DNA of 64,000 nt from contig NZ_JAINVU010000002.1 of assembly GCF_019880555.1 (NCBI RefSeq), positions 1 through 64,000 on the forward strand. Direction: 5' to 3'. Position 1 is the stretch's first letter; every line of letters begins with the position of its first letter. Source of the stretch: Hephaestia mangrovi. Lineage in GTDB: Bacteria; Pseudomonadota; Alphaproteobacteria; Sphingomonadales; Sphingomonadaceae. Shown piece by piece: positions 7,739 to 17,048 of the stretch. Below the pieces are notes generated by a model. That model was not told the DNA's origin. It did no database searches and was given only the letters and a program-made list of their open reading frames with translations. The translations under genes and the position numbers were made by a program.

Positions 7739-10624
7739 ATGTCTCGTGCGGGGAGATTTCATATCGGTGCTGCGCCACTGGTGCTGGCGGTTTCGCTAAT
7801 ATGCGGCTCACATGCCCAAGCGCAGGCGCTGGGCAATTCGGAAAAGGCGGGGGACGTTGGCTCGGTCACCCCGGCATCTTCAGGTCAACCGGCGGATGCG
7901 CAGGATGGCCGACAGGCCGCGGCAATGCCCGAAGAAATCGTCGTCACCGGCATTCGCGCCAGTCAACGGCAGTCGATCGATATCAAGCGAAACGCGATCA
8001 ACTCTGTCGACGCAATCGCGAGCGAGGATCTTGGCAAGATGCCGGATCAGAACGTCGCCGAGTCGCTGCAGCGCGTGCCGGGGATCACCATCAGTCACGA
8101 TCGCGGCGTGGGCAACGGCGTTACCGTGCGGGGGCTCGGGCCGCAGTTCAATACCGTCACGGTCAACGGGCGGGTGATCGCGACCGATGGCGCGGGTCGC
8201 GAGTTCAATTTCGACATCCTGCCGTCAGAACTCATTTCGGGCGCCGATGTTTACAAGAGTCCGCAGGCGAACCTGAATGGCGCCAGTATCGGCGCGACGA
8301 TCGACATCCACACGCTGCGCCCGCTGGATCGCAAGACGGGCTTTGAGGGCGGCGGATCGCTACGCGCCAATTTCGACGCGCTGGGCAAGAAAACCACGCC
8401 GTCGGGCGCTGCTTATGTCACGTGGAAGAGCGAGTCAGGCCGCCTGGGCGCGTCCTTCGTCGTATCCTATGACGAGCGCAACGAGCGAACCGACAATTTC
8501 TCGGTCGGCGCCAGTTCCTATCCGCGCAGTTTCGATGATGGCTATTATGGTTCGGTGACCGACAATGGTGGATCGCTATGCGTTGGAACGGTGACGAACG
8601 GCACCTGCTCGCCTCGTATCGATACAAGCACGGTGACGTTGTTTCGTAACGTCGATATGTATCACAACTTCGTGAAGCAGGTCGAATTCTCGCATCGCAA
8701 GCGATTGGGGTTCGATGCGACTGTCCAGTACAAGCCGATCGAGTCACTGCTGCTGACGGTCGACGGCCTGTATTCGCATGATGACGAACATTATCATGGG
8801 TCGGGTATCGTGCCTGATTTCAGCGGGGGCTCGCTCGTCGACCAGGTCGTGTCGGGCGGGAGCGATACGACGGAAATGGTCGCCGGCCAGAATCGGACGG
8901 TACATGTTGGCGGGACCGCGGTTTCCGAGACGTTCCATGACGGCACCGTGGACGAAATCGTCGAGAATCGCCCGGCGAAGTCGACAACCTATCTGTTCGG
9001 CTTCAATGCGAAATGGTCGCACGGCCCCCTTAACGTCGCTCTCGATCTTGATACGACGAAGGCCAAATTCCGCGATCCGGATGGATTGTTCACCACCGTC
9101 CGCCTGAAGCACATGGATTACACCTATGATCGGCGCACCGGCACGCCGGTTGCCAGCTTCGACTTGAGCAATCACGATTATGCCAACGCGTCGACCGATG
9201 TGAATCACCGGCTGGCCCATTACGTGGGGCCAGAAGGCCAGAATTTCGATGACCGCATCAATGCGGCGCATCTGGACGCGAGTTGGGATGGCGGTTCGAT
9301 CACCGCTTATGCCGGCGTCGGTTATTCGGACCGCACGAAAAAGACCATCGGGTTCAAGGAGCCGAATGTCTGTGCCTATTGTGGCAGCGACGTGCCTTTG
9401 CCCGCGAGCCTCTTTAGCCCGACGAATTACAATTTCTTCGGTGGCACCGGCGGCAACACCGACGATTGGGTGGATTACAATACCGACCAGTTATTCCAGA
9501 CGATGATCGGGCTCAACAACACCGCCGATCCGGCGCTTCATAGTGGCGACTTGCTGCCGATCGTCGTTGACCCGGCGGGCAGCTCATCGGTGAACGAGAA
9601 GGTGGCGCTCGGCTATCTCATGTTCCAGTTCAAGGGCAACCTTGGAAGCCTGCCACTCGCCATCAATACCGGGGTGAGGATCGAGGACACCAATTTCACG
9701 TCGAGCGGTTACGGGCAAACCGTGGTCAGCGCGAAGCCGAACGGCACCGGGCAAAATATCATCGTTCTTTCGGATCTGACGCCGCTTAGCTTCAGCGGCC
9801 ATTACACGGATATCCTGCCGTCGATCAACGCGCGTCTCAACCTCACCTCCGACCTGATTTTCCGGGCGGCCGCGTCGCGGGTGATCTCGCGCCCGACGCT
9901 CACCGATCTTTCGCCGGCGCAAAGCATTTCCAGCAATCCCGGCAACGAGCGGATCACGCATGGCAATCCCGACCTGCTGCCGTTCCGGGCGTCGCAGGCG
10001 GAGGCCGGGCTCGAATGGTATTATAATCCGGATTCGTTGCTCTCGGCGACGTTCTTCTACAAATCCATCGACTCGTTCATCACGCGTGGCGTAAGCACGC
10101 AGAAGGTCGATCAGGTGACCTTCATCGTTGACCAGCCGGTGAACGGCAAAGGCGCCGACGTGAAAGGCGTCGAGCTGAGCTTTCGCACCTTGTTCCGCGG
10201 ATTGCCGGCGCCGTTTGACGGTCTCGGCACGCAGCTGAGCTATACCTACACGGACAGCAATGCCGATTACAGCAATGCGGCCAAGGAGGCGACGCATTAT
10301 TCGCTCGAGGGCCTGTCGAAGAATTCCTACACCATCGTCGGCTTTTACGAGAAAGGCCCCTTGCAGTTGCGCGCTTCCTATACCTGGCGCGGCCGCTATC
10401 TGGTCGCCCCGCAGACGCAGACCGGCATACCGGAATTCAGCACGAGCTATGGGCAGCTCGACGCCGGGCTCCAGATATCGCTCACCCACAACATCATCGT
10501 GACGGCTGACGCGACCAATCTGACCGACGCCCGAGAGTTCCTATACGCCAATGTGATTGGTGATACGCAGGAATATCGCGACGTGGGGCGGCGTTACAGC
10601 GCGGGCGTTCGGGTCCGGTTCTGA
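7739..10624 (+). CDS. TonB-dependent receptor, carbohydrate-type
   Basis: This 961-residue outer-membrane receptor should import oligosaccharides released from a fucosylated polymer. A signal peptide ends near SHAQAQA (about residue 29). The TonB box is EEIVVTGIRAS near 63-73. The plug domain follows, with IASEDLGKMPDQNVAESLQRVPGITI and VTVRGLGPQFNTVTVNGR. The 22-strand barrel ends in the terminal aromatic of VRF. The IASEDLGKMPDQNVAE version of the plug is typical of the large sugar-linked receptors of Caulobacter and sphingomonads, which work without a SusD. An operator-like palindrome sits immediately before the gene. The substrate cannot be read directly; alpha-L-fucosides or L-galactosides are inferred from neighbours. 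Confidence 0.9.
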   Translation: MSRAGRFHIGAAPLVLAVSLICGSHAQAQALGNSEKAGDVGSVTPASSGQPADAQDGRQAAAMPEEIVVTGIRASQRQSIDIKRNAINSVDAIASEDLGKMPDQNVAESLQRVPGITISHDRGVGNGVTVRGLGPQFNTVTVNGRVIATDGAGREFNFDILPSELISGADVYKSPQANLNGASIGATIDIHTLRPLDRKTGFEGGGSLRANFDALGKKTTPSGAAYVTWKSESGRLGASFVVSYDERNERTDNFSVGASSYPRSFDDGYYGSVTDNGGSLCVGTVTNGTCSPRIDTSTVTLFRNVDMYHNFVKQVEFSHRKRLGFDATVQYKPIESLLLTVDGLYSHDDEHYHGSGIVPDFSGGSLVDQVVSGGSDTTEMVAGQNRTVHVGGTAVSETFHDGTVDEIVENRPAKSTTYLFGFNAKWSHGPLNVALDLDTTKAKFRDPDGLFTTVRLKHMDYTYDRRTGTPVASFDLSNHDYANASTDVNHRLAHYVGPEGQNFDDRINAAHLDASWDGGSITAYAGVGYSDRTKKTIGFKEPNVCAYCGSDVPLPASLFSPTNYNFFGGTGGNTDDWVDYNTDQLFQTMIGLNNTADPALHSGDLLPIVVDPAGSSSVNEKVALGYLMFQFKGNLGSLPLAINTGVRIEDTNFTSSGYGQTVVSAKPNGTGQNIIVLSDLTPLSFSGHYTDILPSINARLNLTSDLIFRAAASRVISRPTLTDLSPAQSISSNPGNERITHGNPDLLPFRASQAEAGLEWYYNPDSLLSATFFYKSIDSFITRGVSTQKVDQVTFIVDQPVNGKGADVKGVELSFRTLFRGLPAPFDGLGTQLSYTYTDSNADYSNAAKEATHYSLEGLSKNSYTIVGFYEKGPLQLRASYTWRGRYLVAPQTQTGIPEFSTSYGQLDAGLQISLTHNIIVTADATNLTDAREFLYANVIGDTQEYRDVGRRYSAGVRVRF

Positions 10625-10838
10625 GCCGGGCCGGCGGGCGCTTGTGGTACGGTCCTTCCCCGAGGTCACGGGTCGGGCGCGGCGGATTTTGACCGATCGG
10701 CGCGCTCCCTCTCGCGCTGGCACTGGTGCCGCGAGGCCACCCGTGTCGACCGATCGGGCCGCTTCCGGCCCGTGGCAATGCGTCGATAATTTCCCGGCCC
10801 TCAGTGCTTGCGCTCATCCCGCCCGATGCTCTAGGGCA

Positions 10839-10850
10839 ATGATATATCAA
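10839..10850. promoter_or_regulatory. Operator-like palindrome before enolase-superfamily gene
   Basis: ATGATATATCAA, one mismatch to TTGATATATCAA, ends 14 bases before the ATG at 10865 and abuts the ribosome site. This placement suits repression. Confidence 0.6.
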
Positions 10851-10864
10851 AATGGGGTATAGAA

Positions 10865-11977
10865 ATGTCTTTCTCGTCGCCAATCGTCGAGTTTCGTCTG
10901 GCTCCGCTGGCGTTCGAACGGGATAGGGTGATTGGCGACTCGCAGGTGCGATCCGATCGTGCCCAATTGGTCGCTATCGAACTGGTCGACGCTTCGGGTG
11001 AAACCGGGCTCGGCTTCGCCCAGTCTCTGCTCCAGTCGTTGCCCGCACCCGATGAGATCGAACGCATATTCGCGACCGAGGCCTGGCCGATGCTCGAGGG
11101 TCGCCATCCCGCCGCCGTGGCGCTGGCGGTCAGCCGCGTTCGGGGCGGGAACGCAAGGCGGATGACCTTCCCGTTCGAGGAATCGATACAGCACGCCGTG
11201 TGGGACTTGTTCGCCAAGCAATCGGGCCTGCCGCTTTGGCGGATGCTCGGCGCCGATCGCACGACGGTTCCGGTCTATGCCAGCGGGCTCGATTTCCACC
11301 TCCCGGATCATGATTTCACCGAATTGTTCGGCAATGCCTGCGAGCGTGGCTTCCGCGGCTTCAAGATCAAGGTGGGTCATCCCGATATCGAGCGTGACCT
11401 GCACCGGCTCGATCTGCTCAAAAAGGCGACGGGTGGCGCGGGGCGGGTGATGATCGACGCCAACGAGGCGTGGACGGCGCAGGAGGCGATACAGGCCTTG
11501 CGCCTCTTCGAGCGCGCCGGTCACTCGATCTACTGGCTCGAGGATCCCATCCCGCGCGACGATTTCGACGGGCTGAAGATGCTTCGCCGCCTCGGTCTCA
11601 CCCGGATCAATGCCGGAGAATATCTCGATGTGACCGGCAAGCGAAAATTGATCGAGGCGCGGGCATGCGACATGCTCAACGTTCACGGTCAGGTGTCCGA
11701 CGTCATGCGCGCGGGCTGGCTGGCCAACGAAGCGAATGTCGAGGTGACGCTCGGCAACACCTTCCTCGAACTGGGCGTCAATATGGCGCTCGCTTTGCCG
11801 GGCGTCCGGTGGTTGGAGTACAGTTTCCAGAATTTCGATCATCTGGTTGAGGCGCCATATGAGATGGCCGATGGGTTGATCCATGGACGCGATGCGCCCG
11901 GTCATGGACTGACCCTGAACGAGGCGGCGCGACAGTCCGGCGGCGCGCTGCCCGGCGATCGGGGGATGGCGGCGTGA
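10865..11977 (+). CDS. Enolase-superfamily enzyme (putative sugar-acid dehydratase)
   Basis: This 370-residue mandelate racemase/muconate lactonising-type enzyme is the best candidate here to dehydrate L-fuconate to 2-keto-3-deoxy-L-fuconate. The capping domain is followed by the barrel with the K-x-K motif FKIKVG (K167, K169). The metal ligands are D198 (MIDANEAW), E226 (WLEDPIP) and E252 (NAGEYLD). The usual second catalytic pair, an Asp in QPDV and a His about 25 residues later, is not visible: H274 and G297/N298 occupy those places. At 370 residues it is shorter than characterised L-fuconate dehydratases (about 440). It starts a seven-gene run through 19066 that also contains the lactonase, SDR and FAH-fold enzymes, so a pathway role is likely, but the reaction is uncertain. 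Confidence 0.8.
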   Translation: MSFSSPIVEFRLAPLAFERDRVIGDSQVRSDRAQLVAIELVDASGETGLGFAQSLLQSLPAPDEIERIFATEAWPMLEGRHPAAVALAVSRVRGGNARRMTFPFEESIQHAVWDLFAKQSGLPLWRMLGADRTTVPVYASGLDFHLPDHDFTELFGNACERGFRGFKIKVGHPDIERDLHRLDLLKKATGGAGRVMIDANEAWTAQEAIQALRLFERAGHSIYWLEDPIPRDDFDGLKMLRRLGLTRINAGEYLDVTGKRKLIEARACDMLNVHGQVSDVMRAGWLANEANVEVTLGNTFLELGVNMALALPGVRWLEYSFQNFDHLVEAPYEMADGLIHGRDAPGHGLTLNEAARQSGGALPGDRGMAA

Positions 11978-13254
11978 CGGTCAGCGGCGATCTGTCGCAA
12001 ACCGGAGTCCTGGCCGTGCGGGCTGAGCGAAAGTGGGTGCTGATCGTCAGCCTTGGCGTCGTCTTTTTCCTGCTGCTGATGCTGTATGCCGCCATTCTCG
12101 GCGTTTTGCTGCCCAACCAGATCGAGGATATCGATCCCGCCGGAAAGACGGCGATGCTGGGCATTGTGTTCGCCATCACCTCGGTCTTCAGCACGGTGAC
12201 GACGCCGGTTTCGGGCGCATTGTCGGACCGCACCCGCACGCGCTTCGGCCGGCGTACGCCTTGGATCGTGATCGGCGGCGTGGTTGGCGGTATCGCGACG
12301 ATATTGATCCCGTTTGGCGGCACCATCGTCGGCGTGACCGCGTTCTGGCTGGTCGCGACCGTCAGCCTGAATTCGATGCAGCCGGCGATCACGACGGTGG
12401 TCGCCGATCGGTTCGCGCCGAACGAACGCGGTACGGTATCGGGCGTCGTCGGTGCCAGCATGACTGCCGGTGTATCCTCGGGAACCATTTTCGGCGGCCT
12501 GCTCGCCGGGCATCTTTTTCTCGCCTATGCGATCATCGGCGCCGGCATCATCATTGCCTGCCTGGCCTTCGTCCTGATCAACCCCGAACCGCCGTTGCCG
12601 GCAACGCAATCCCCGCAGGAGCCGTTCCGGCTCGGTCCGTTCCTGCGCAGTTTCTGGATCAGCCCCACCGACCATCCCGATTTCGCCTGGGCGTTTTTCG
12701 GCCGATTCTCGATCTATATGGGATATCAGGGGATTTTGACCTATCTTCTCTATATTCTGGAGGATCATATCGGCCTCGGCCAGGCCCGGGCCAACCTCAC
12801 CATCGCCCATATGTCATCGGTGACGTTCGTCGCGCTGGTCATTTCCGGCCTGCTTTCAGGCTGGCTGTCGGACAGGATCGGGCGCCTAAAACCGCTGGTC
12901 TTCGCGGCCGGCCTGATCATGGCGATCGCCGAACTGGCTCCGGTGGTGTCGCCCGATGTCGAAGGCATGTTCGCTTACGCCGCACTGATCGGCCTTGGTT
13001 ACGGGGCTTTCATGTCGGTCGACCTCGCGCTGATGACGCGGGTTATTCCGTCCCGACCGGCGGGCGACGAGGCGACGGGCAAGGATCTCGGTATCCTGAC
13101 GACCGCGATCAACGTGCCGCAAATCCTCAGTCCGGTCCTTGCCGCGACATTGCTGCACGCCTCCGGCAACAATTATACGTTGCTGTTCATCGTCGCCGGC
13201 GGCTTCGTCCTGGTCGGCGCGTGCCTGGTGCTGCCCATCCGGTCGGTTCGATGA
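11974..13254 (+). CDS. MFS sugar/sugar-acid transporter
   Basis: This 426-residue major facilitator has about twelve hydrophobic segments. A cytoplasmic loop after segment 2-3 reads GALSDRTRTRFGRRTPW, the D-R-x(4)-F-G-R-R signature shared by GPH- and SLC45-like sugar symporters. The second-half counterpart is GWLSDRIGRLKP. It starts with a GTG that overlaps the preceding stop as GTGA. It would carry the monosaccharide, aldonate or disaccharide from periplasm to cytoplasm. A separate FucP-type symporter lies at 21440, so the two may divide substrates between them. Substrate is inferred from context only. Confidence 0.85.
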   Translation: MTVSGDLSQTGVLAVRAERKWVLIVSLGVVFFLLLMLYAAILGVLLPNQIEDIDPAGKTAMLGIVFAITSVFSTVTTPVSGALSDRTRTRFGRRTPWIVIGGVVGGIATILIPFGGTIVGVTAFWLVATVSLNSMQPAITTVVADRFAPNERGTVSGVVGASMTAGVSSGTIFGGLLAGHLFLAYAIIGAGIIIACLAFVLINPEPPLPATQSPQEPFRLGPFLRSFWISPTDHPDFAWAFFGRFSIYMGYQGILTYLLYILEDHIGLGQARANLTIAHMSSVTFVALVISGLLSGWLSDRIGRLKPLVFAAGLIMAIAELAPVVSPDVEGMFAYAALIGLGYGAFMSVDLALMTRVIPSRPAGDEATGKDLGILTTAINVPQILSPVLAATLLHASGNNYTLLFIVAGGFVLVGACLVLPIRSVR

Positions 13255-13292
13255 TGTTCGGTGACGAAGCGGCATTGGGAGGCAATTCGGCG

Positions 13293-14123
13293 ATGACCAG
13301 GATCATCGATGCACACCAGCATTTCTGGGCATTGGCGACCGAGGGACATGAATGGCCCACGTCGCAAGAGAAGCCCATTCATCGCGACTTCGGGCCAGAA
13401 GACCTGGTCGCCGAGGTCGGGGCCGCGCCGCTTGCCGGCACGATCCTCGTCCAATCCCAGCCAACCGACCGCGATACCGATTGGCTGCTGGCACTGGCCG
13501 ACCGGCATCCGATCGTCCTCGGCGTCGTCGGCTGGGTGAATCTTGCGAGCCCGGCGGCGCCTGATCGGATTCAGGCATTGGCGCAAGCGCCGAAATTGCG
13601 CGGATTGCGCCCGATGCTTCAGTCCATCGATGACACCGACTGGCTGTTGCGCGATGCGCTTTCCCCGGCGCTAGAAGCAATGATGGCAACCGGGCTGCGC
13701 CTCGATTGCCTCGTTCAGCCACGACACCTACCGATGCTCGCGCGCTTTACCGAACGCTGGCCCGATCTGCCGATCGTCATCGATCATGCCGCCAAGCCTT
13801 ATGTCGCCGCCGCACAGATCGATCCCTGGCGCGACGAGATTGCGGCGCTTGCCGCACGCGGAGCGCATTGCAAATTGTCGGGCCTGCGAACCGAACAGGC
13901 GCCGGGACAGCCGGCCGACCTGCTCATGCCTTATGTCGACCATCTCGTCGGCGCGTTCGGTGATCGGTTGATGTGGGGCAGCGACTGGCCCGTCCTGCTG
14001 ATGTCCGGCGATAGCTGGCGACGCTGGCTTGATGACGCCACCGAATTTGCGCGGTGCTCGGGCGCCGATCTGGCGCGCCTGTTCAGCGGCTGCGCCGCCG
14101 ATTTCTACGACCTGGAGCCCTGA
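13293..14123 (+). CDS. Amidohydrolase, L-fucono-1,5-lactonase family
   Basis: This 276-residue TIM-barrel amidohydrolase of the amidohydrolase_2 (PF04909) type opens with IIDAHQHFW (H8, H10). It later shows the DHAAKP and WGSDWPV segments expected for L-fuconolactonase and its relatives. It would hydrolyse L-fuconolactone or L-galactonolactone made by the aldose dehydrogenase at 3315. The ATG at 13293 follows GGGAGG ten bases upstream. A much longer in-frame reading from 12033 is rejected because it only translates the transporter gene out of frame. Family and context agree well. Confidence 0.87.
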   Translation: MTRIIDAHQHFWALATEGHEWPTSQEKPIHRDFGPEDLVAEVGAAPLAGTILVQSQPTDRDTDWLLALADRHPIVLGVVGWVNLASPAAPDRIQALAQAPKLRGLRPMLQSIDDTDWLLRDALSPALEAMMATGLRLDCLVQPRHLPMLARFTERWPDLPIVIDHAAKPYVAAAQIDPWRDEIAALAARGAHCKLSGLRTEQAPGQPADLLMPYVDHLVGAFGDRLMWGSDWPVLLMSGDSWRRWLDDATEFARCSGADLARLFSGCAADFYDLEP

Positions 14124-14124
14124 C

Positions 14125-16230
14125 ATGACGAAGCGACTCCCGATGACGCCCCTTTTCGCGGCCGCCATCCTGGCGTCGCCGGCGACGGCTCAGCTCACGC
14201 CCGTGCCCGACATCCCGAGCTTCACGCCACCGTCGGTCAGCCGAGCGCAAACCGCCAGCGCGATCCACATCGCGCATCGCCCCGAACCCGTTCCGGTGGT
14301 CTTTTCGGTTTCGCCCCAGGGTTCGGATGATGGCGATGGCACGCCGACCCATCCCTTTGCGACGCTGGCGCGGGCGCAGCAGGCGGTAAGAGGCGTGAAC
14401 GACGATCACGACGTCACCGTCAGGCTCGCCGATGGCATCTATCGCCTGCGCAACCCGTTGCGTTTCACGGCGGCCGATGGCGGTCACAAGGGCTATACGG
14501 TGCGGTGGGAAGCGGCTCCCGGCGCGCACCCGATTATTTCCGGCGGAACGCCCGTCACCGGCTGGACGCTGGCCGATTCCGCGCGCGACATCTGGTCGGC
14601 GGATATTCCGCGCGGCGTCGATCCCCGGCAGCTTTGGGTTGATGGCCATATGGCGCCGCGCGCCGCGGTTCGTGCGCCCCGCACTGCTTTCAAGTTCCAC
14701 GATTGGGGGATTGAGATCACCGATCCCGCGTGGGGCTTCCTGTCCAGGCTGCCCGATCAGTCCCGGCTTGAGGTCGAGAGCACTGGCTGGTTCACCGATC
14801 GGCACGCGATGGTCGATCGGATCGAGGACAACCGCATCATCATGCAGGAGCCGGGCTGGCGCAACAATCTGGTCGGCTATGATACATTCGCGCGCTCGGT
14901 CTGGGGCGACAATGCCGGCCTGTTCTTCGTCAATTCGATGGCGTTTCTTCGCAAGGCGGGCGAGTGGTACATCGATCCGGTGGCCGGCAAGCTCTATTAC
15001 AAGCCGGCCGCCGGCCAGAACATGCGGCAGCTCCACGTGGTGCTGCCCCGATTGCAGTTCCTCATGTCGATCGCCGGAAATTACGACGATCCGATCAAGG
15101 ACCTGCAGTTCCGCGGCCTCAGCTTCCGCGATACGAGCTGGCTGCTTCCCTCCGGTCCGGAAGGCTATGCCAGCCAGCAAAGCGGCTCGTTCCTCGCCGG
15201 CAATTGGGCGGATTATCCGGATCATCCGATCCGCGATTGCTCCTGGGGATGCTGGCCGTTCGAGGCGATGCGCAACCATTGGCGGCAGCAGCCCGCCGCG
15301 GTGCAGGTCGCTGCCGCGACCCGCATCGTCTTCGATCATGACGAATTCATGGATCTTGGCCAGATCGGCCTAGGCATCGGCAACGATGCTGACGCCAATG
15401 ACAGCGGCATCGGACTGGGCGCGAGCGCGATCGACGTCCGCCGGTCGCGTTTCACCGATCTCGCCGGCGGTGCGATCATGGTGGGCGGCGTCAGGCCCGA
15501 CGCGCATCACCCGTCGCGCCCCGAAATGACCGTGCGCGACATCCTGATAAGCAACAATCTGATCCATGATATCTCGCAACATTATCGCGAGCAGGCCGCC
15601 GTTCTCGTCACCTATGCGAGTGGCGCGGTGATCTGGCACAATGACGTATCGGACGCTCCCTATGACGGGATCGACGTCGGCTGGGGATGGGGCATCAACG
15701 ATCCGGGCGGCAGTGCCGCCTATCTCACCGCCAATCGCGGCTATTACGACCAGCCGGGCAATCGTTTGTACAATTCCCCGACGATCCTCCATGATTCGGT
15801 GGTGGTGGGCAACCGCGTCCACGACGTGAAGCAATGGTTTCCCGACGGTGGCGCGATCTATCACCTGTCTTCCGACCCGGGCGCGCTGATCGCCGAGAAT
15901 TACGTATATGATGTGTCCGACGGTATCGCCTTGTATCTCGACGAAGGGTCCCGCCACGTAACCTTGCGCAACAATGTCGTGAGCGATGTCGGCGTCTGGC
16001 TGAATCTCAATTCGCAGGACAATCTCGCGCCGCGGCGGACCGCTATGGACAACACGGCCATCGACAATTGGTATGATTCGGGCCGGCGGACGGGATCGTG
16101 GACGCCCTATCTCAACAATCGCGTCATCGACAACACGCTGATCGTCAAGGGACAATGGCCCGCCGCCGCTAAAGACGTCATCGCGCGTGCCGGGATCGAG
16201 CCCGAAGGCGAGCGAACGGGCGATCGCTGA
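14125..16230 (+). CDS. Secreted right-handed beta-helix protein, GH141-like
   Basis: This protein of 701 residues has an N-terminal signal peptide ending near SPATA. From about residue 60 it carries the VSPQGSDDGDGTPTHPFATLARAQQAV opening seen in large parallel beta-helix glycan enzymes. Repeating right-handed helix turns follow, such as ISNNLIHDI, IWHNDVSDAPYDGIDV, VVGNRVHDV, IAENYVYDVSDGI and TLRNNVVSDVG. This architecture resembles GH141, whose founding member BT1002 removes alpha-L-fucose from rhamnogalacturonan-II; some GH141 members act on xylan. Given the fucose setting I call it a probable alpha-L-fucosidase or related debranching enzyme. It follows the lactonase gene by one base, so it is in the operon. 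The catalytic residues cannot be assigned by eye. Confidence 0.7.
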   Translation: MTKRLPMTPLFAAAILASPATAQLTPVPDIPSFTPPSVSRAQTASAIHIAHRPEPVPVVFSVSPQGSDDGDGTPTHPFATLARAQQAVRGVNDDHDVTVRLADGIYRLRNPLRFTAADGGHKGYTVRWEAAPGAHPIISGGTPVTGWTLADSARDIWSADIPRGVDPRQLWVDGHMAPRAAVRAPRTAFKFHDWGIEITDPAWGFLSRLPDQSRLEVESTGWFTDRHAMVDRIEDNRIIMQEPGWRNNLVGYDTFARSVWGDNAGLFFVNSMAFLRKAGEWYIDPVAGKLYYKPAAGQNMRQLHVVLPRLQFLMSIAGNYDDPIKDLQFRGLSFRDTSWLLPSGPEGYASQQSGSFLAGNWADYPDHPIRDCSWGCWPFEAMRNHWRQQPAAVQVAAATRIVFDHDEFMDLGQIGLGIGNDADANDSGIGLGASAIDVRRSRFTDLAGGAIMVGGVRPDAHHPSRPEMTVRDILISNNLIHDISQHYREQAAVLVTYASGAVIWHNDVSDAPYDGIDVGWGWGINDPGGSAAYLTANRGYYDQPGNRLYNSPTILHDSVVVGNRVHDVKQWFPDGGAIYHLSSDPGALIAENYVYDVSDGIALYLDEGSRHVTLRNNVVSDVGVWLNLNSQDNLAPRRTAMDNTAIDNWYDSGRRTGSWTPYLNNRVIDNTLIVKGQWPAAAKDVIARAGIEPEGERTGDR

Positions 16231-16303
16231 TATCATGGAGCGGGGGCGGGCAAGGCGGCACGGCCCGCGACCACTCGGATTTGCCGAAAGGAGAATATCA
16301 CGC

Positions 16304-17035
16304 ATGGCACGTCTCGCCGGAAAACGCGCTCTCGTCACCGGAGCTGGCCAAGGCATCGGCCGCGCGATCGCCGACCTGTATGCGCGCGAAGGGGCGACGG
16401 TCCTTGCGCTGGATGTCAACGGTGATGCGCTATCGACGCTCACCGATTGTGAGCCGATCGTCGTCGATCTGCTCGATCCGGCGGCAATCATCCGCACGGG
16501 CGAGGCGATCGGCACGCTCGACGTGCTGGTGAATTGCGCGGGCTATGTCGACAATGGCGCGCTCCTTGAGACGACCGAGGCGGGACTCGATCTGTCCTTG
16601 AACCTCAACGTGCGGGCGACGATCCGGATGACCCAGGCGGTGCTGCCGGCGATGCTGGCGGCGGGCGGTGGCGCCATCGTCAACATCGCGTCGGTTGCCG
16701 GGGCGATGATCGGCGTGCCCAACCGGCTAGCCTATTGCGCGTCCAAGGGCGCGGTGGCCGGCATGACGCGGTCGATCGCGCTCGATTATGTGGGCAAGGG
16801 CATTCGCTGCAACGCGATCTGCCCGGGCACCGTGCAATCGCCATCGCTCGATCAGCGTCTCGCCGCGACCGGTGATGCCGCGGCGGCAATGGCCGCCTTT
16901 GTCGCGCGGCAGCCGATGGGGCGCCTCGGTACGCCGGAGGAGATCGCGTTCCTAGCGCTCTATCTCGCGAGCGACGAGAGCGCCTATACCACCGGCGCGG
17001 TGATCGCGATCGATGGCGGCTGGACCATGGCATGA
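16304..17035 (+). CDS. SDR oxidoreductase, 2-keto-3-deoxy-L-fuconate dehydrogenase candidate
   Basis: This 243-residue classical short-chain dehydrogenase has the cofactor loop TGAGQGIG (12-19), NCAG (77-80), catalytic S130, Y144 and K148 (YCASK), and the closing [13 protein letters not shown]. In the non-phosphorylating fucose route this step oxidises 2-keto-3-deoxy-L-fuconate at C4 to the 2,4-diketo acid. The placement beside an FAH-fold hydrolase and a lactate oxidase fits exactly that role. The ATG at 16304 follows AAGGAG. The upstream in-frame start at 16187 lies inside the previous gene and is rejected. Confidence 0.83.
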   Translation: MARLAGKRALVTGAGQGIGRAIADLYAREGATVLALDVNGDALSTLTDCEPIVVDLLDPAAIIRTGEAIGTLDVLVNCAGYVDNGALLETTEAGLDLSLNLNVRATIRMTQAVLPAMLAAGGGAIVNIASVAGAMIGVPNRLAYCASKGAVAGMTRSIALDYVGKGIRCNAICPGTVQSPSLDQRLAATGDAAAAMAAFVARQPMGRLGTPEEIAFLALYLASDESAYTTGAVIAIDGGWTMA

Positions 17036-17048
17036 GCGTAGACAGGCG

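Noticed and set aside
12033..13292. In-frame extension of the lactonase to 12033, a possible fusion protein
   Set aside because: The extension is the transporter gene read in another frame. The real lactonase has its own ribosome site and ATG at 13293.
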